Notes under the pieces: model-generated
What the model saw: only the letters and a program-made list of their open reading frames with translations
Databases searched by the model: none
Told to the model about the DNA's origin: nothing
Assembly (NCBI RefSeq): GCF_003097535.1
Contig: NZ_CP029187.1
Location: 124,001 to 188,000, forward strand
DNA: 64,000 bases
Source of the DNA: Flavobacterium pallidum
GTDB lineage: Bacteria > Bacteroidota > Bacteroidia > Flavobacteriales > Flavobacteriaceae
Direction: 5' to 3'
Shown here: one piece after another, positions 34,289 to 45,025 of the stretch
How positions within the stretch are numbered: the stretch's first letter is position 1
How the letters are laid out: every line of letters starts with the position of its first letter
Made by a program: the position numbers and the translations under genes

Positions 34289-35281
34289 TTATTCTTTATC
34301 TAATTTGTATTTTGCCAGGTCCATTCCGAAGGTAAGATTCTTTACAGCCACAAGTTCATCAAGTTCTGTTAAAGATTTCTTTCCGAAGTTACGGAATTTC
34401 ATCAGGTCATTTTTGTTGAAAGATACCAGATCTCCAAGCGTTTCCACTTCGGCTGCTTTAAGGCAGTTCAAAGCCCTTACGGAAAGATCCATATCCACAA
34501 GCTTGGTTTTAAGCAACTGACGCATATGCAATGATTCTTCATCGTAAGATTCTGTTTGTGCAATTTCATCTGCTTCAAGAGTGATTCTTTCATCAGAGAA
34601 AAGCATAAAGTGGTGGATCAGCACTTTTGCAGCTTCTGTAAGCGCATCTTTCGGGCTGATGGATCCGTCCGTTTTGATTTCGAAAACCAATTTCTCGTAA
34701 TCTGTTTTTTGTTCTACACGGAAGTTCTCGATTGCATACTTTACATTTTTTACCGGAGTAAAAATAGAGTCAGTAAAAATAGTTCCGATAGCCACATTCT
34801 GTTTTTTGTTCTCTTCTGCCGGCACATAACCACGACCTTTTTCAATGGTAAGCTCGATGTTCAGGCTTACTTTGCTGTCAAGGTTGCAGATGACCAGTTC
34901 CGGGTTCAACACCTGGAATCCTGAGATATACTTTTGGAAATCACCTGCAGTAAGCTGGCTTTTTCCTGAAACAGAAATTGTAACCGATTCGTTATCGACA
35001 TCCTCGATCTGGCGTTTGAAACGTACCTGCTTTAAATTCAGGATGATTTCAGTAACGTCTTCAACAACTCCGGAAATAGTAGAAAACTCGTGGTCTACAC
35101 CTTCTATTCGTACAGAGGTGATTGCGTATCCTTCCAAAGCGGATAGCAGGACCCTTCTAAGAGCGTTCCCCACGGTCAATCCGTAACCTGGTTCTAAAGG
35201 GCGAAATTCGAATTTCCCTTCAAAATCGGTTGAATCGATCATGATCACTTTATCGGGCTTCTGAAAATTAAATATTGCCAT
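34289..35281 (-). CDS. rpoA: RNA polymerase alpha subunit
   Basis: A 330-residue alpha subunit. The N-terminal assembly domain has [32 protein letters not shown] (about 25-56), which nucleates beta/beta' binding. The C-terminal domain has [33 protein letters not shown] and [21 protein letters not shown], the helix-hairpin-helix region that contacts UP elements and activators. It is normal in length and lies between rpsD and rplQ, the usual order of the alpha operon. Confidence 0.98.
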   Translation of the reverse strand: MAIFNFQKPDKVIMIDSTDFEGKFEFRPLEPGYGLTVGNALRRVLLSALEGYAITSVRIEGVDHEFSTISGVVEDVTEIILNLKQVRFKRQIEDVDNESVTISVSGKSQLTAGDFQKYISGFQVLNPELVICNLDSKVSLNIELTIEKGRGYVPAEENKKQNVAIGTIFTDSIFTPVKNVKYAIENFRVEQKTDYEKLVFEIKTDGSISPKDALTEAAKVLIHHFMLFSDERITLEADEIAQTESYDEESLHMRQLLKTKLVDMDLSVRALNCLKAAEVETLGDLVSFNKNDLMKFRNFGKKSLTELDELVAVKNLTFGMDLAKYKLDKE

Positions 35282-35301
35282 AATTTCGATTAAGTCAATT
35301 A

Positions 35302-35907
35302 TTATTTGTTGTACAATTCGACGATCAGTTGTTCTTTGATGTTTTCAGGAATCTGCAATCTTGCAGGCACTGATACGAAAACACCTTCTTTAGTATCGTT
35401 ATTCCAGGTAATCCACTCATATACACGAGAAGAATTAGCTAATGAACGCTCGATGGATTCTAATGATTTTGATTTTTCACGAACAGCCACTTTATCGCCT
35501 GGTTTCAGGTGGTAAGAAGGAATGTTCACATTCTCTCCATTAACAGTGATGTGCCTGTGTGAAACGATTTGACGGGCACCCCTTCTTGAAGAAGATATTC
35601 CCATTCTGTAAACTACGTTGTCCAATCTCGCTTCGCAAAGCTGGATCAGTACTTCACCTGTTACACCACGTGCTGCAGATGCTTTTTCAAAAAGGCCCCT
35701 GAATTGTTTTTCAAGAATTCCGTAGGTGTACTTCGCTTTTTGCTTTTCCATCAACTGAATTGCATATTCAGATTTTTTACCTCTTTTTTTCGCCATTCCG
35801 TGTTGTCCCGGCGGGTAGTTTCTTTTTTCGAAGGCTTTGTCTTCTCCGAAAATAGCTTCGCCGAATTTACGGGCGATTTTGGTTTTTGGACCAGTATATC
35901 TTGCCAT
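35302..35907 (-). CDS. rpsD: Ribosomal protein uS4
   Basis: A 201-residue primary 16S rRNA-binding protein. It shows [20 protein letters not shown] at the N-terminus and the S4 RNA-binding domain ([51 protein letters not shown]). The N-terminus lacks the zinc-binding cysteines of the C+ form. It lies between rpsK and rpoA. In many bacteria S4 represses its own alpha operon; the 87-bp gap to rpsK is large enough to hold a control element, but I see no clear structure. Confidence 0.98.
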   Translation of the reverse strand: MARYTGPKTKIARKFGEAIFGEDKAFEKRNYPPGQHGMAKKRGKKSEYAIQLMEKQKAKYTYGILEKQFRGLFEKASAARGVTGEVLIQLCEARLDNVVYRMGISSSRRGARQIVSHRHITVNGENVNIPSYHLKPGDKVAVREKSKSLESIERSLANSSRVYEWITWNNDTKEGVFVSVPARLQIPENIKEQLIVELYNK

Positions 35908-35994
35908 TTTAAAAATTTTTGGGCAGCGATTATGAATTCAGGTCTAATCCTTCGATAATCTTGTTGCTGTCCCGGTTATACTATAAATTACTAA

Positions 35995-36378
35995 TTAGAC
36001 TCTTCTTCTTTTTGGAGGCCTACATCCATTGTGCGGCATTGGGGTAACGTCGATGATTTCGGTTACTTCAATCCCACCGTTATGAATCGAACGGATAGCA
36101 GACTCACGTCCGTTACCTGGTCCTTTTACATATACTTTTACTTTTTTAAGTCCAGCTTCCAAAGCGACTTTGCTGCAATCTTCTGCGGCCATCTGGGCTG
36201 CGTAAGGAGTGTTCTTCTTAGAACCCCTGAAGCCCATTTTACCAGCTGAAGACCACGAAATCACTTCACCTTTCTTGTTGGTCAACGAAATGATGATGTT
36301 GTTGAAAGTAGCGTTGATGTGCGCTTCTCCTGTTGACTCAACAATGACTTTACGTTTTTTTGTACTTGCCTTAGCCAT
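35995..36378 (-). CDS. rpsK: Ribosomal protein uS11
   Basis: A 127-residue 30S platform protein with the family core [33 protein letters not shown] and the basic C-terminus [20 protein letters not shown]. It packs against the 3' end of 16S rRNA and S18 near the E site. It starts 8 bp after the rpsM stop and precedes rpsD by 87 bp, the longest gap in this part of the operon. Length is normal. Confidence 0.98.
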   Translation of the reverse strand: MAKASTKKRKVIVESTGEAHINATFNNIIISLTNKKGEVISWSSAGKMGFRGSKKNTPYAAQMAAEDCSKVALEAGLKKVKVYVKGPGNGRESAIRSIHNGGIEVTEIIDVTPMPHNGCRPPKRRRV

Positions 36379-36386
36379 ACTACTTA

Positions 36387-36761
36387 TTATTTAGTTGCTT
36401 TTTTCTTGTTGGCAACAGTTTTCCTCTTACCTTTTCTTGTCCTTGAGTTATTCTTGGTCCTTTGTCCCCTTAAAGGAAGACCGGCCCTGTGACGAATACC
36501 CCTGTAGCATCCGATGTCCATCAAACGTTTGATGTTCAAAGACACTTCAGAACGAAGTTCACCTTCAATTTTGTAGTAAGATACCGCATCACGGATGGCG
36601 CCGATCTGATCGTCATTCCAGTCCTGAACTTTAATATCTTCGCTAACGTTGGCTTTTGCCAAAATCTCGCTGGCCCTGCTGCTACCGATTCCGAAGATGT
36701 AGGTAAGAGCAATAACGCCTCTTTTGTTTTTTGGGATGTCTACCCCTGCTATTCTTGCCAT
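36387..36761 (-). CDS. rpsM: Ribosomal protein uS13
   Basis: A 124-residue head protein that bridges the subunits and contacts the P-site tRNA through its basic C-terminal tail. It shows [26 protein letters not shown], the helix-two-turn-helix region [12 protein letters not shown], and [28 protein letters not shown]. It starts 2 bp after the rpmJ stop, so translation is probably coupled. Confidence 0.98.
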   Translation of the reverse strand: MARIAGVDIPKNKRGVIALTYIFGIGSSRASEILAKANVSEDIKVQDWNDDQIGAIRDAVSYYKIEGELRSEVSLNIKRLMDIGCYRGIRHRAGLPLRGQRTKNNSRTRKGKRKTVANKKKATK

Positions 36762-36763
36762 AA

Positions 36764-36880
36764 TTATCCTTGTCTTTGTTTAAATCTAGGATTCTTTTTG
36801 TTGATTACGTATAATCTGCCTTTTCTGCGAACGATGACGCATTCGGCGCTTCTTTTCTTAACTGATGCTCTTACTTTCAT
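36764..36880 (-). CDS. rpmJ: Ribosomal protein bL36
   Basis: A 38-codon gene read directly from the sequence: it begins [20 protein letters not shown], continues [14 protein letters not shown] and ends QRQG. It keeps Cys14 but lacks the other zinc ligands (CxxC, CxxxxH) of the C+ form, so it is the zinc-independent (C-) type. It lies between infA and rpsM with gaps of 11 and 2 bp. It is easily missed because of its size. Confidence 0.93.
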   Translation of the reverse strand: MKVRASVKKRSAECVIVRRKGRLYVINKKNPRFKQRQG

Positions 36881-36891
36881 GGTAATATGCT

Positions 36892-37107
36892 TTAATATCT
36901 ATAAGTAATTCTTGCTTTTGACAAATCGTAAGGGCTCATTTCCAGTTTTACTTTATCACCAGGTAATAACTTGATGTAATGCATACGCATTTTTCCGGAG
37001 ATGTGTGCGATTACGATGTGACCGTTTTCTAATTCCACACGGAACATAGCATTCGACAATGCTTCTATAATTGATCCGTCCTGCTCTATTGCTGATTGTT
37101 TAGCCAT
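36892..37107 (-). CDS. infA: Translation initiation factor IF-1
   Basis: A 71-residue OB-fold protein ([69 protein letters not shown]). IF-1 binds the A site of the 30S subunit during initiation. It lies between secY (4 bp gap) and rpmJ, the common arrangement in Gram-positive bacteria and Bacteroidota where infA is within the spc/alpha cluster. Confidence 0.98.
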   Translation of the reverse strand: MAKQSAIEQDGSIIEALSNAMFRVELENGHIVIAHISGKMRMHYIKLLPGDKVKLEMSPYDLSKARITYRY

Positions 37108-37111
37108 AAAA

Positions 37112-38455
37112 TTAAGCTACTGCTTTTCTGTTTTTACCGCTCTTCATCAAGCTGTCGTAGTGCCTGTTCAATATATATGAGTTGATTTGCTGAATTGTAT
37201 CTATCGCAACACCAACCATAATGATTAACGACGTACCTCCAAAGAACATCGCCCATTGCTGCTGTACTCCTGCATTGTGTACCAAAGCCGGGAACACGGC
37301 GATAAGTGCAAGGAATAAAGATCCGGGAAACGTTATTAAAGACATGATTTTATCCAGGTAATCCGAAGTTTCAACTCCCGGCCTGATGCCAGGGATAAAT
37401 CCACTGCTTCTTTTCAGATCATCGGCCATCTTGTTAGTAGGCACGGTGATTGCAGTATAGAAATAAGTAAAGATGATGATCAGCAATGCAAATACCAGAC
37501 AATACCAAAAACCGAATACGTTACTGAATTCAGCCGCAATGGACTGGGAAATGTCAGACTGTGACAATTTAGCCAAAGCAGCCGGAATGAACATAATCGC
37601 CTGTGCAAAGATGATTGGCATCACTCCGGAAGCATTCAGCTTTAAAGGAATAAATTGCCTGTTTGCACCGTTGGCATCCTGCTCGAATTCACCTGAAACG
37701 GTCCTTCTTGCGTACTGTACAGGAATTTTCCTTACGGCCATAACCAGCAATACACACGCGATGATAACCAGCAACCAAACGATGATTTCAATGACCAATA
37801 ACATTGGCCCACCATTATTGTTTGTGATCGTCGAAGTGAATTCCTGTGCAAAAGCCTGAGGCATCCTGGCTAAGATTCCCACCATAATCAATAATGAGAT
37901 TCCATTGCCGATTCCTTTATCAGTGATCTTTTCTCCAAGCCACATTGCAAATATCGTACCGGTCACAAGGATCGCTACAGAAATGAACAGGAAGTAGAAA
38001 GAGAAGAATTCTGCATTGAAAGCCGTTGCCGGTAATGTCTGTCTCAGGTTATAAATGTAACCAGGGCCCTGTACCAAAGTAATCGCGATGGTCAGCCAAC
38101 GTGTAATCTGGTTCAGTTTCTTTCTTCCGCTTTCTCCGTCCTTCTGTAGTTTTTGCAGGTAAGGAATTGCAATTCCCATCAACTGTACTACGATCGATGC
38201 AGAGATGTAAGGCATAATACCCAAAGCAAGAATAGAAGCTTTAGAGAAAGCACCGCCTGTAAACATATCCAGGATAGACCCGATTCCGTTTTTCGTTTGT
38301 CCGGTCAGTCCGTCCAACTGCGTCGCATCAATACCTGGTAATGTAACGTGTGCACCAAAACGATACACGAGCAGCAGTCCGAGTGTAAACACGATCCTGT
38401 TCCTCAATTCGTCTATTTTCCAGACATTGGCTAAAGATTCAAAAAATTTCTTCAT
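37112..38455 (-). CDS. secY: Preprotein translocase subunit SecY
   Basis: A 447-residue ten-helix membrane protein forming the protein-conducting channel with SecE and SecG. It shows the N-terminal [33 protein letters not shown], the plug/TM2 region [27 protein letters not shown], and [31 protein letters not shown]. The usual position is after rplO (11 bp). In this organism it would also feed the lipoproteins, TonB receptors and T9SS substrates encoded in the window. Confidence 0.98.
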   Translation of the reverse strand: MKKFFESLANVWKIDELRNRIVFTLGLLLVYRFGAHVTLPGIDATQLDGLTGQTKNGIGSILDMFTGGAFSKASILALGIMPYISASIVVQLMGIAIPYLQKLQKDGESGRKKLNQITRWLTIAITLVQGPGYIYNLRQTLPATAFNAEFFSFYFLFISVAILVTGTIFAMWLGEKITDKGIGNGISLLIMVGILARMPQAFAQEFTSTITNNNGGPMLLVIEIIVWLLVIIACVLLVMAVRKIPVQYARRTVSGEFEQDANGANRQFIPLKLNASGVMPIIFAQAIMFIPAALAKLSQSDISQSIAAEFSNVFGFWYCLVFALLIIIFTYFYTAITVPTNKMADDLKRSSGFIPGIRPGVETSDYLDKIMSLITFPGSLFLALIAVFPALVHNAGVQQQWAMFFGGTSLIIMVGVAIDTIQQINSYILNRHYDSLMKSGKNRKAVA

Positions 38456-38466
38456 ACTGATAGAAA

Positions 38467-38919
38467 TTATAATGTTACCGCTTCACCACCAGCAGCTTCG
38501 ATAGCAGCTTTGGCAGTAGCCGTAAATTTGTGAGCAGTTACTTTTAATTTTGCTTTCAGTTCACCTCTTCCCAATACTTTCACCATTTCATTTTTTGTAG
38601 CAAGACGGTTTGCAACAAATACTGTCATATCAACAGTATCCGTAACAATTCCATTGTCTACCAACATTTGCAATGTATCAAGATTAACACCTTCGTATTC
38701 TTTACGGTTGATGTTTTTGAAACCAAACTTAGGCACACGTCTTTGAAGTGGCATCTGACCTCCTTCAAAACCAATCTTTTTAGAGTATCCTGAACGGGAC
38801 TTAGCTCCTTTGTGACCACGTGAAGCGGTACCACCTTTTCCGGAACCTTCTCCGCGACCTAACCTCTTATTCTGATTGTGGGTTGAACCCTCAGCAGGTT
38901 GTAAGTTACTTAAATTCAT
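38467..38919 (-). CDS. rplO: Ribosomal protein uL15
   Basis: A 150-residue 50S protein. The glycine/arginine-rich N-terminal extension (KRLGRGEGSGKGGTASRGHK) threads into 23S rRNA. The C-terminal domain has GEAVTL at the very end and KVTAHKFTATAKAAIEAAGG before it. It is 11 bp from both rpmD and secY. Length is normal for the family. Confidence 0.97.
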   Translation of the reverse strand: MNLSNLQPAEGSTHNQNKRLGRGEGSGKGGTASRGHKGAKSRSGYSKKIGFEGGQMPLQRRVPKFGFKNINRKEYEGVNLDTLQMLVDNGIVTDTVDMTVFVANRLATKNEMVKVLGRGELKAKLKVTAHKFTATAKAAIEAAGGEAVTL

Positions 38920-38930
38920 AAGGTAATTTA

Positions 38931-39113
38931 TTATTTAACTTCCTCAACGGAAACTAAGTGTTTAACTTTATTGATCATCCCAAGGATTGCAGGATTTGAC
39001 TCATGCTCCACAACCTGGCCCATTTTACGAAGGCCTAAAGCTTCAAGTCCTCTCTTTTGCGTAAGCGGACAGTTGATTTTGCTTCTAACTTGTTTTACTA
39101 ATAATTTTGCCAT
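38931..39113 (-). CDS. rpmD: Ribosomal protein uL30
   Basis: A 60-residue protein ([60 protein letters not shown]). This is the short bacterial L30 with the ferredoxin-like fold. It lies between rpsE and rplO at spacings of 12 and 11 bp. Confidence 0.96.
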   Translation of the reverse strand: MAKLLVKQVRSKINCPLTQKRGLEALGLRKMGQVVEHESNPAILGMINKVKHLVSVEEVK

Positions 39114-39125
39114 AATTTCCTGTAA

Positions 39126-39644
39126 TTATCCTTTAAATACTTTCTCTAAAGAAATACCCCTTTGTTTTGCAACGGTATGAGCACTTCTCATTTGCAGTAA
39201 AGCATCGAAAGTTGCTTTTACCACGTTATGCGGATTTGATGATCCTTGTGATTTTGACAATACGTCGTGGATACCCACCGACTCCAATACCGAACGAACG
39301 GCACCACCGGCGATAACTCCCGTACCATGCGAAGCAGGCATCAGGAACACACGCGCTCCACCAAATTTTCCTTTTTGTTCGTGTGGAACTGATTGTCCGC
39401 TCAAAGGAATTTTCACAAGATTTTTCTTTGCATCTTCCACCGCCTTAGCGATTGCCTCAGAAACGTCCTTAGATTTTCCCAATCCGTGACCTACTACTCC
39501 ATTTTCATCACCTACCACTACGATTGCAGAGAAACCGAATGCACGACCCCCTTTTGTAACTTTGGTAACACGATTTACACTTACCAGACGGTCTTTAAGT
39601 TCAAGTCCGCTTGGTTTTACAGATTCTATATTTCTATTTTTCAT
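39126..39644 (-). CDS. rpsE: Ribosomal protein uS5
   Basis: A 172-residue 30S protein. The N-terminal double-stranded RNA-binding-like domain ([31 protein letters not shown]) is followed by the [22 protein letters not shown] motif and the C-terminal domain with [34 protein letters not shown]. It helps accuracy and mRNA unwinding at the entry channel. It lies 6 bp after rplR. Confidence 0.98.
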   Translation of the reverse strand: MKNRNIESVKPSGLELKDRLVSVNRVTKVTKGGRAFGFSAIVVVGDENGVVGHGLGKSKDVSEAIAKAVEDAKKNLVKIPLSGQSVPHEQKGKFGGARVFLMPASHGTGVIAGGAVRSVLESVGIHDVLSKSQGSSNPHNVVKATFDALLQMRSAHTVAKQRGISLEKVFKG

Positions 39645-39650
39645 AATAAA

Positions 39651-40001
39651 TTAGAATTTAAGTCCAGCGGCTCTTGCGCCTTCTGCTAATGATTGAATAC
39701 GACCGTGGTATAAGTAACCACCCCTGTCGAATGTAACTGTTTCGATTCCGGCCTTAAGCGCTTTTTCAGCAACAAGTTTTCCAACTTCCCCTGCAGTAGC
39801 GATATTAGTACCTTTATTTACTCCTTTTTCTCTTGAAGATGCAGCCAATAAAGTCACTCCATTCACATCATCAATGAGTTGTGCATAGATTTCCTTATTG
39901 CTCCTGAATACAGAAAGCCTTGGTTTTGCAGCAGTTCCGCTTACAATCTTTCTGATTCTGAATTTGATCCTCTGTCTTCTATCGGATTTTGTTAATGACA
40001 T
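39651..40001 (-). CDS. rplR: Ribosomal protein uL18
   Basis: A 116-residue 5S rRNA-binding protein ([38 protein letters not shown] and [26 protein letters not shown] at the C-terminus). It joins the central protuberance with uL5. Spacing to rplF is 14 bp and to rpsE 6 bp. Confidence 0.98.
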   Translation of the reverse strand: MSLTKSDRRQRIKFRIRKIVSGTAAKPRLSVFRSNKEIYAQLIDDVNGVTLLAASSREKGVNKGTNIATAGEVGKLVAEKALKAGIETVTFDRGGYLYHGRIQSLAEGARAAGLKF

Positions 40002-40015
40002 AATCTTTAAAATTT

Positions 40016-40558
40016 TTAAGCTGATTTACCTGCTTTTCTTCTTAATACTTCACCTACGAACTTAACTCCTTTTCCTTTGTACGGCTCCGGACGACGGAAA
40101 CCACGGATTTTCGCGGCAACGGCACCTAAAAGCTGTTTGTCAAATGAAGTTAATTTAATGATTGGGTTTTTACCTTTCTCAGAAATGGTTTCCACTACTA
40201 CCTCAGGAGCAACATCGATTACGATGTTGTGAGAGAAACCTAAAGCCAAATCTAATTTTTGACCTTGGTTTGAAGCCCTGTAACCAACACCTACCAATTC
40301 TAATTCTTTTGTAAAACCTTCAGAAACACCCACAACCATATTGCTGATCAATGCTCTGTAAAGACCGTGTTTTGCACGTTGGTCTTTTGAATCGGAAGAT
40401 CTTTCTACTAAAACCTGATCTCCTTCCATCTTTATTGTAACATCAGCAAACTCTTGTATCAACTGACCTTTTTTTCCTTTTACCGTAACCATGCCGTCTT
40501 TTACTTCAACAGTAACTCCTGCAGGTACTACAACTGGGTTTTTACCTATTCTTGACAT
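40016..40558 (-). CDS. rplF: Ribosomal protein uL6
   Basis: A 180-residue protein of two repeated domains. It starts [20 protein letters not shown]. The C-terminal signature is [41 protein letters not shown]. It sits near the sarcin-ricin loop and factor-binding site. It lies 16 bp after rpsH. Confidence 0.98.
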   Translation of the reverse strand: MSRIGKNPVVVPAGVTVEVKDGMVTVKGKKGQLIQEFADVTIKMEGDQVLVERSSDSKDQRAKHGLYRALISNMVVGVSEGFTKELELVGVGYRASNQGQKLDLALGFSHNIVIDVAPEVVVETISEKGKNPIIKLTSFDKQLLGAVAAKIRGFRRPEPYKGKGVKFVGEVLRRKAGKSA

Positions 40559-40574
40559 CTTCTAATCTTTTTAG

Positions 40575-40973
40575 TTAGTATACGTAACAGATAACCTCAC
40601 CACCTACATTCAGTTGTTTCGCTTGCTTTCCGGTCATAAGGCCTTTAGAAGTGGAAACGATAGAAATACCTAATCCGTTAAGGATTCGAGGCAATTTGGC
40701 AGCACCTGCGTACTTACGTAAACCTGGTTTACTAATTCTTTGGATATCCTTGATTACAGGCTCTTTAGTATCTTTATCATACTTCAAAGCAATTTTGATG
40801 GAACCCTGAACGGTATTCTCCTCAAATTTGTAACTCAGGATGTAACCTTGATCAAATAAGATCTTGGTAATCTCTTTTTTAAGATTAGAAGCAGGGATCT
40901 CAACAACTTTGTGGTTTGCAGCCACAGCGTTACGTACCCTTGTCAAATAATCCGCGATTGGATCTGTGTACAT
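40575..40973 (-). CDS. rpsH: Ribosomal protein uS8
   Basis: A 132-residue central-domain 16S rRNA-binding protein (MYTDPIADYLTRVRNAVAAN at the start; GLGISIVSTSKGLMTGKQAKQLNVGGEVICYVY at the end). The frame extends to 41012, but the ATG at 40973 gives the universally conserved N-terminus. S8 represses the spc operon in E. coli by binding near rplE. The 158-bp gap upstream to rpsN is the longest within this operon; I see no gene and no strong hairpin in it. Confidence 0.97.
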   Translation of the reverse strand: MYTDPIADYLTRVRNAVAANHKVVEIPASNLKKEITKILFDQGYILSYKFEENTVQGSIKIALKYDKDTKEPVIKDIQRISKPGLRKYAGAAKLPRILNGLGISIVSTSKGLMTGKQAKQLNVGGEVICYVY

Positions 40974-41131
40974 ATTTATTAAATTGCGGTCTTGGTATTC
41001 CGTCCGGACCATCCGGCAGAACCTGAAACCATTAAAACTCTATTATAAGTTAACAGACAGTTGTAAGTTGCCCGTTAAAAGCGTGCAAACTTACAACTAT
41101 CTGTTGAAATATCAAAATGGTAAAAAAAAAT

Positions 41132-41401
41132 TTACCAGCTTGCCTTTTTTACTCCTGGAATTAATCCATTATTAGCCATTTCACGGAAAGTTACACGTGA
41201 AATTCCAAATTGACGCATGTAACCCCTTGGTCTTCCAGTGAGTTTGCAACGGTTGTGCATACGAACCGGAGAAGCATTTTTTGGTAATTTCTGCAGGCCT
41301 TCATAATCTCCGGCTTCTAGTAGAGCCTTCCTTTTTTCAGCATATTTCGCTACCGTTTTTTCTCTTTTCACCTCGCGGGCTTTCATTGATTCTTTAGCCA
41401 T
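41132..41401 (-). CDS. rpsN: Ribosomal protein uS14 (zinc-independent form)
   Basis: An 89-residue protein, the longer C- type lacking the CxxC zinc ribbon ([72 protein letters not shown]). It is the usual Bacteroidota form. It starts 3 bp after the rplE stop and is followed by the long 158-bp gap before rpsH. Confidence 0.97.
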   Translation of the reverse strand: MAKESMKAREVKREKTVAKYAEKRKALLEAGDYEGLQKLPKNASPVRMHNRCKLTGRPRGYMRQFGISRVTFREMANNGLIPGVKKASW

Positions 41402-41404
41402 GTC

Positions 41405-41956
41405 TTAATTCTTTTTAAAAGGTAAACCTAATTCAGCCAACAACGATTTTGCTTCTTTGTCTGTAGCAGCAGTCGTCACGAAAGTGATGTCCATACCAGT
41501 GATTTTGTTCACTTTATCGATATCGATTTCCGGGAAGATGATCTGCTCCAGGACACCAAGGTTGTAATTTCCTCTTCCGTCAAAGCCTGTAGCTTTGATT
41601 CCGCTGAAATCACGAACACGTGGTAAAGCTGAAGTAATCAACCTGTCAAGGAATTCATACATTCTTTCGCCACGAAGCGTTACTTTAGCACCAATCGGCA
41701 TTCCTTTTCTCAGTTTGAATGACGCAACGTCTTTCTTGGAGATTGTAGAAACTGCTTTCTGACCAGTGATTTTTGTCAATTCATCTACAGCATAATCGAT
41801 AAGTTTCTTGTCAGAAACAGCTGCACCAACTCCTTTACTCAAAACGATTTTTTCAAGTTTAGGAACCTGCATTACGTTTTTGTAACCGAATTCTTCTTTA
41901 AGAGCAGACACAACGCGGTCTTTATACTCTTGCTTTAGTCTTGGAATATATGCCAT
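41405..41956 (-). CDS. rplE: Ribosomal protein uL5
   Basis: A 183-residue 5S rRNA-binding protein that contacts P-site tRNA. It shows [41 protein letters not shown], and [26 protein letters not shown]. The frame has a GTG directly before the ATG; I start at the ATG at 41956, two bases after the rplX stop. Confidence 0.97.
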   Translation of the reverse strand: MAYIPRLKQEYKDRVVSALKEEFGYKNVMQVPKLEKIVLSKGVGAAVSDKKLIDYAVDELTKITGQKAVSTISKKDVASFKLRKGMPIGAKVTLRGERMYEFLDRLITSALPRVRDFSGIKATGFDGRGNYNLGVLEQIIFPEIDIDKVNKITGMDITFVTTAATDKEAKSLLAELGLPFKKN

Positions 41957-41958
41957 CA

Positions 41959-42240
41959 CTATGCTTTATTAGCTTTCTTTGATTCTTTTTTCGCGCCTTT
42001 ATCTGCTGCTTTGCCTTCTACTAAAGACAGGTTAGAGATATGGATAGGAGCTTCTTTCTTAACGATGCCGCCTTGTGGGTTTTTAGCGCTTGGCTTAGTG
42101 TGCTTGGACACCATGTTCACCCCTTCAACGATCGCTTTGTTTTTCTCAGGATACACACGCGAAACAGTTCCCGTAGTACCTTTATGGTCACCTGCAATTA
42201 CTTTTACAGTGTCTCCGCTTTTTATTTTCAGCTTTATCAT
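41959..42240 (-). CDS. rplX: Ribosomal protein uL24
   Basis: A 93-residue protein with the KOW motif ([39 protein letters not shown]) and a lysine-rich C-terminal tail ([13 protein letters not shown]). It is an assembly initiator of the 50S subunit. It is slightly shorter than the usual 100-105 residues. It lies 11 bp after rplN. Confidence 0.96.
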   Translation of the reverse strand: MIKLKIKSGDTVKVIAGDHKGTTGTVSRVYPEKNKAIVEGVNMVSKHTKPSAKNPQGGIVKKEAPIHISNLSLVEGKAADKGAKKESKKANKA

Positions 42241-42251
42241 CTTAAAATAAA

Positions 42252-42620
42252 TTAAAGCACTTCTGGTGCCAATGATACAATTTTCATGAATTGTTTCTCA
42301 CGAAGTTCTCTCGCAACCGGACCAAAAACACGGGTTCCTCTCATTTCGCCCTGCGCGTTCAGAAGAACACATGCATTATCGTCGAAACGGATGTAAGAAC
42401 CATCTGCTCTTCTCACCTCTTTTTTGGTACGTACAACAACTGCAGTTGAAACCGCTCCTTTTTTCACGTTTCCGTTTGGAGTGGCATCTTTAATAGAAAC
42501 TACAATTTTATCTCCGACAGAGGCATAACGACGTTTCGTTCCACCTAATACACGAATAGTCAAAACTTCTTTTGCTCCCGTGTTGTCTGCTACTTTTAAT
42601 CTTGATTCCTGTTGTACCAT
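42252..42620 (-). CDS. rplN: Ribosomal protein uL14
   Basis: A 122-residue protein ([90 protein letters not shown]). It forms bridges with the 30S subunit. Its start is 2 bp after the rpsQ stop. Length and motifs are typical. Confidence 0.98.
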   Translation of the reverse strand: MVQQESRLKVADNTGAKEVLTIRVLGGTKRRYASVGDKIVVSIKDATPNGNVKKGAVSTAVVVRTKKEVRRADGSYIRFDDNACVLLNAQGEMRGTRVFGPVARELREKQFMKIVSLAPEVL

Positions 42621-42622
42621 AA

Positions 42623-42883
42623 TTACTTAGCTCTTTCAATGATTTCAACCAATCTCCAGCATTTTGATTTACTCAAAGGACGCGTTTCGCTGATCCTTAC
42701 CGTATCTCCAATGTTGCAGTCATTTGTTTCGTCGTGTGCAACAAATTTCTTTGTTTTCAATACGAACTTACCGTATAATGGGTGTTTTACTTTAGTTACC
42801 TGCGCAACAACGATGGACTTGTCCATTTTGTTAGAGGTTACTACACCTATTCTTTCTTTTCTTAAGTTTCTTTTATCTTCCAT
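42623..42883 (-). CDS. rpsQ: Ribosomal protein uS17
   Basis: An 86-residue OB-fold protein that binds 16S rRNA early in assembly ([73 protein letters not shown]). It lies 10 bp after rpmC and 2 bp before rplN. Confidence 0.97.
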   Translation of the reverse strand: MEDKRNLRKERIGVVTSNKMDKSIVVAQVTKVKHPLYGKFVLKTKKFVAHDETNDCNIGDTVRISETRPLSKSKCWRLVEIIERAK

Positions 42884-42893
42884 TTTCGCAGAA

Positions 42894-43085
42894 TTATTGT
42901 TGCTCTCTTTTGCTCAATTCAGTAGCCAGTCTTGCAACTGTTCTTCTTACACTTCTGATCTGAAGCGGATTCTCTATAGGAGAAATAGCGTGGGCCATTT
43001 TAAGATCGTTATAGGTCTTTTTAGTCTGGCTCAGTTTTTCCTGCAATTCAGCAACGGAAAGATCTTTTATCTCTTTTTGTTTCAT
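42894..43085 (-). CDS. rpmC: Ribosomal protein uL29
   Basis: A 63-residue two-helix protein at the polypeptide exit tunnel ([50 protein letters not shown]). It lies between rplP and rpsQ with 11 and 10 bp gaps, the standard order of the S10 cluster. Confidence 0.96.
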   Translation of the reverse strand: MKQKEIKDLSVAELQEKLSQTKKTYNDLKMAHAISPIENPLQIRSVRRTVARLATELSKREQQ

Positions 43086-43096
43086 AATAATATAAA

Positions 43097-43522
43097 TTAT
43101 GCTTCGAAATCTCTCGCAACGACGAATTTGGTCTTCACTGGTAGTTTTTGCGCAGCAAGTCTTAAAGCTTCTTTAGCTACAGACAATGGCACACCACCAA
43201 CTTCAAACATAATTCTTCCTGGTTTAACAACGGCAGCCCAATATTCAACGGCTCCCTTACCTTTACCCATACGTACCTCGAGAGGTTTCTTGGTGATTGG
43301 CTTGTCCGGGAAAATTTTGATCCAAAGTTGTCCCTCCCTTTTCATGTAACGGGTTGCAGCAATACGCGCAGCCTCGATTTGACGTGAAGTAAGGAACATT
43401 CCATCTTCGTGTACAGATTTAATTCCGAACATTCCGTTAGAAAGTTCATGCCCTCTGTTGGCATTTCCTTTCATTTTACCTTTCTGTACCTTACGGTATT
43501 TTGTTCTTTTAGGCTGTAACAT
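43097..43522 (-). CDS. rplP: Ribosomal protein uL16
   Basis: A 141-residue protein near the A site and peptidyl-transferase centre ([71 protein letters not shown]). The conserved arginine that is hydroxylated in some species lies in RMGKGKG. Gaps are 21 bp from rpsC and 11 bp to rpmC. Confidence 0.98.
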   Translation of the reverse strand: MLQPKRTKYRKVQKGKMKGNANRGHELSNGMFGIKSVHEDGMFLTSRQIEAARIAATRYMKREGQLWIKIFPDKPITKKPLEVRMGKGKGAVEYWAAVVKPGRIMFEVGGVPLSVAKEALRLAAQKLPVKTKFVVARDFEA

Positions 43523-43543
43523 TTTTCTTTACTTTTTAAAAAA

Positions 43544-44317
43544 TTACTTTCTTTTACGGTCTCCACCGCCACCTGGTTTTCTGTCTTTGTTGAAAGGCTT
43601 ACGATCACCCCTTGGGCCATCGTTGCGCTTGTCACCACCACCAGTACCAGACTTTTGTTTGTCCATTCCGACAAGTGGAGAAAGATCTCTCTTTCCGTAA
43701 ACTTCGCCTTTCATGATCCATACTTTGATACCCATACGACCATAAGTCGTGTGTGCTTCAGCCAAAGCATAGTCGATATCGGCTCTGAAAGTTGATAGAG
43801 GAATACGTCCTTCTTTGAAACCTTCTGAACGTGCCATCTCAGCACCGTTCAAACGTCCGGAAATCAAAACTTTGATACCTTCAGCGTTCATACGCATAGA
43901 GGCAGCAATAGCCATTTTGATTGCCCTTCTGTAAGAAATACGGCTTTCGATCTGACGGGCGATGCTGGTCGCAACCAGATAAGCATCAAGTTCAGGTCTT
44001 TTGATTTCAAAGATGTTGATTTGAACCTCTTTGTCAGTAACTTTCTTAAGTTCTTCTTTCAGCTTGTCTACCTCCTGGCCGCCTTTCCCGATGATGATAC
44101 CAGGGCGTGCGGTGGTGATAGTAACGGTTACAAGCTTCAAAGTCCTCTCGATGATTACTTTTGATACACTAGCTTTAGATAAACGGGCGTGGATGTATTT
44201 CCTGATTTTGTAATCCTCAGCGATTTTATCGCCGTAGTCATTACCACCAAACCAGTTAGAGTCCCATCCTCTGATGATCCCAAGTCTGTTTCCGATTGGA
44301 TTTGTCTTTTGTCCCAT
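43544..44317 (-). CDS. rpsC: Ribosomal protein uS3 with basic Gly-rich tail
   Basis: A 257-residue protein. The KH domain is [24 protein letters not shown], and the C-terminal S3 domain has [31 protein letters not shown]. It lines the mRNA entry channel. After about residue 222 it carries a disordered tail rich in Gly, Lys, Arg and Asp ([29 protein letters not shown]), longer than in E. coli (233 residues). It lies 5 bp after rplV. Confidence 0.97.
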   Translation of the reverse strand: MGQKTNPIGNRLGIIRGWDSNWFGGNDYGDKIAEDYKIRKYIHARLSKASVSKVIIERTLKLVTVTITTARPGIIIGKGGQEVDKLKEELKKVTDKEVQINIFEIKRPELDAYLVATSIARQIESRISYRRAIKMAIAASMRMNAEGIKVLISGRLNGAEMARSEGFKEGRIPLSTFRADIDYALAEAHTTYGRMGIKVWIMKGEVYGKRDLSPLVGMDKQKSGTGGGDKRNDGPRGDRKPFNKDRKPGGGGDRKRK

Positions 44318-44322
44318 TTCTC

Positions 44323-44733
44323 TTAGTTGCTTTGTGTGTTATCTAATTGTCCGAGCACGATGGTTACGTGGTTCGAACGCTTTCTAATTCTGTGTGCTCT
44401 TCCTTGCGGCGCAGGACGAAGCCTTTTGAGCATCATACCTCCGTCTACACGGATTTCTTTCACGATCAACCCTGCTTCAGCTACGTTACCGTCAGCATTT
44501 TTCTGCTCCCAGTTATTGATTGCAGATAACAACAGTTTTTCAAGCTTGCGTGAAGCTTCTTTAGTGCTGAACCTTAAGATGTTCAACGCTCTTTCTACCT
44601 TCTGACCTCTTACCAAGTCTGCTACTAAGCGCATTTTTCTAGGTGAAGTAGGGCAGTTATTCAACTTTGCGAAAGCGATCTGCTTGTTAGCTTCTTTGAT
44701 GCCTTCGGCTCTTTCTCTTTTACGAACTCCCAT
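44323..44733 (-). CDS. rplV: Ribosomal protein uL22
   Basis: A 136-residue protein lining the exit tunnel with its long beta-hairpin ([37 protein letters not shown]) on a globular domain ([29 protein letters not shown]). It has a slightly extended N-terminus ([20 protein letters not shown]), as is usual in Flavobacteria. It lies 6 bp after rpsS. Confidence 0.97.
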   Translation of the reverse strand: MGVRKRERAEGIKEANKQIAFAKLNNCPTSPRKMRLVADLVRGQKVERALNILRFSTKEASRKLEKLLLSAINNWEQKNADGNVAEAGLIVKEIRVDGGMMLKRLRPAPQGRAHRIRKRSNHVTIVLGQLDNTQSN

Positions 44734-44739
44734 TGCTTC

Positions 44740-45018
44740 TTATTTTTTACCTTTATTTTTTGCTCCAGCATGACCACGGAATGATCTTGTCGGCGAAAAT
44801 TCTCCTAATTTATGACCTACCATGTTTTCTGTTACGTAAACTGGTACAAACTGACGACCGTTGTGTACAGCGATCGTTTGGCCTACGAAGTCAGGCGTAA
44901 TCATAGAAGCGCGAGACCATGTCTTTACTACTCCTTTATTGCCTTTTTCAATGTTTTCCTGAACTTTTTTATCCAACTTATAGTGAACAAAAGGGCCTTT
45001 TTTTAATGAACGTGCCAT
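44740..45018 (-). CDS. rpsS: Ribosomal protein uS19
   Basis: A 92-residue head protein ([73 protein letters not shown]). It contacts uS13 and the A-site finger. It lies 7 bp after rplB. Length and sequence are typical. Confidence 0.98.
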   Translation of the reverse strand: MARSLKKGPFVHYKLDKKVQENIEKGNKGVVKTWSRASMITPDFVGQTIAVHNGRQFVPVYVTENMVGHKLGEFSPTRSFRGHAGAKNKGKK

Positions 45019-45025
45019 ATCTTAA

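Noticed and set aside
42612-43349. 245-codon plus-strand open frame across rpsQ, rpmC and rplP
   Set aside because: It spans three well-defined ribosomal genes on the other strand and has no recognisable domain.
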